Below, piece after piece: positions 61,964-64,000 of a stretch of 64,000 bases of DNA. Each line of letters opens with the position of its first letter. The first letter of the stretch is position 1. The translations under genes and the position numbers were made by a program. The DNA is from an uncultured Sphingomonadaceae bacterium. Lineage in GTDB: Bacteria; Pseudomonadota; Alphaproteobacteria; Sphingomonadales; Sphingomonadaceae. The notes beneath the pieces are model-generated. The model was not told the DNA's origin. It ran no database searches and was given only the letters and a program-made list of their open reading frames with translations. The stretch covers positions 155,495 through 219,494 of the forward strand of contig CAIQHF010000029.1 of NCBI GenBank assembly GCA_903871605.1, given 5' to 3'.

Positions 61964-64000
<2,037 letters not shown>

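Overview
The window is a 64 kb piece of a GC-rich alphaproteobacterial chromosome. The gene content and order, the GC-biased codon use, the small PurL and the families of palindromic intergenic repeats fit a sphingomonad (Sphingomonas or a close relative). That assignment is inference, because no rRNA or other decisive marker lies here. There is no prophage, insertion sequence, CRISPR array, tRNA or rRNA.

Layout: (1) 1-5400: 3' part of hemH, a dGTPase coupled to a TPR/SPOR envelope protein, and a lone lipoprotein. (2) 5400-24860: a complete dcw cluster on the minus strand, read mraZ-rsmH-ftsL-ftsI-murE-murF-mraY-murD-ftsW-murG-murC-(66-aa ORF)-murB-ddl-ftsQ-ftsA-ftsZ. Most junctions are 4-base ATGA or GTGA overlaps, so the cluster looks translationally coupled from end to end. 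Its promoter region carries a 10-11 bp array of TGGG-type boxes, as expected for MraZ autoregulation, and a perfect DnaA-box sequence. (3) 24860-44050: ordinary metabolic and envelope genes: cysteine synthase, purL, a hemerythrin-like protein, a DUF418 membrane protein, bfd/bfr iron storage, an Hpt protein, a TusA-like protein, der, bamB, a YfgM-like protein, panB, an ArsC/YffB-like protein, an orphan antitoxin, guaA, an unusual soluble chemoreceptor fragment and a prolyl oligopeptidase. (4) 44080-64000: the str-S10-spc-alpha ribosomal superoperon on the minus strand, from fusA to rplQ, with one opposite-strand alcohol dehydrogenase between adk and rpsM.

The most striking observation is in fusA. 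Its reading frame has an in-frame TAG at 62708-62710 where the family has Glu, and the frame continues intact on both sides. Either this is a sequencing error, the cell has another EF-G, or the amber is read through. Other points of interest are a structured leader with an intrinsic terminator just before rplC; a second terminator between rplO and secY inside the spc operon; a palindrome exactly between the -35 and -10 of a candidate bfd promoter; a roughly 50% GC patch inside murD; at least three families of bipartite palindromic repeats; long N- or C-terminal extensions on S5 and L3; and a 66-aa coupled ORF between murC and murB. I found no clear new multi-gene system. The novelty lies in regulation, repeats and oddities within core genes.
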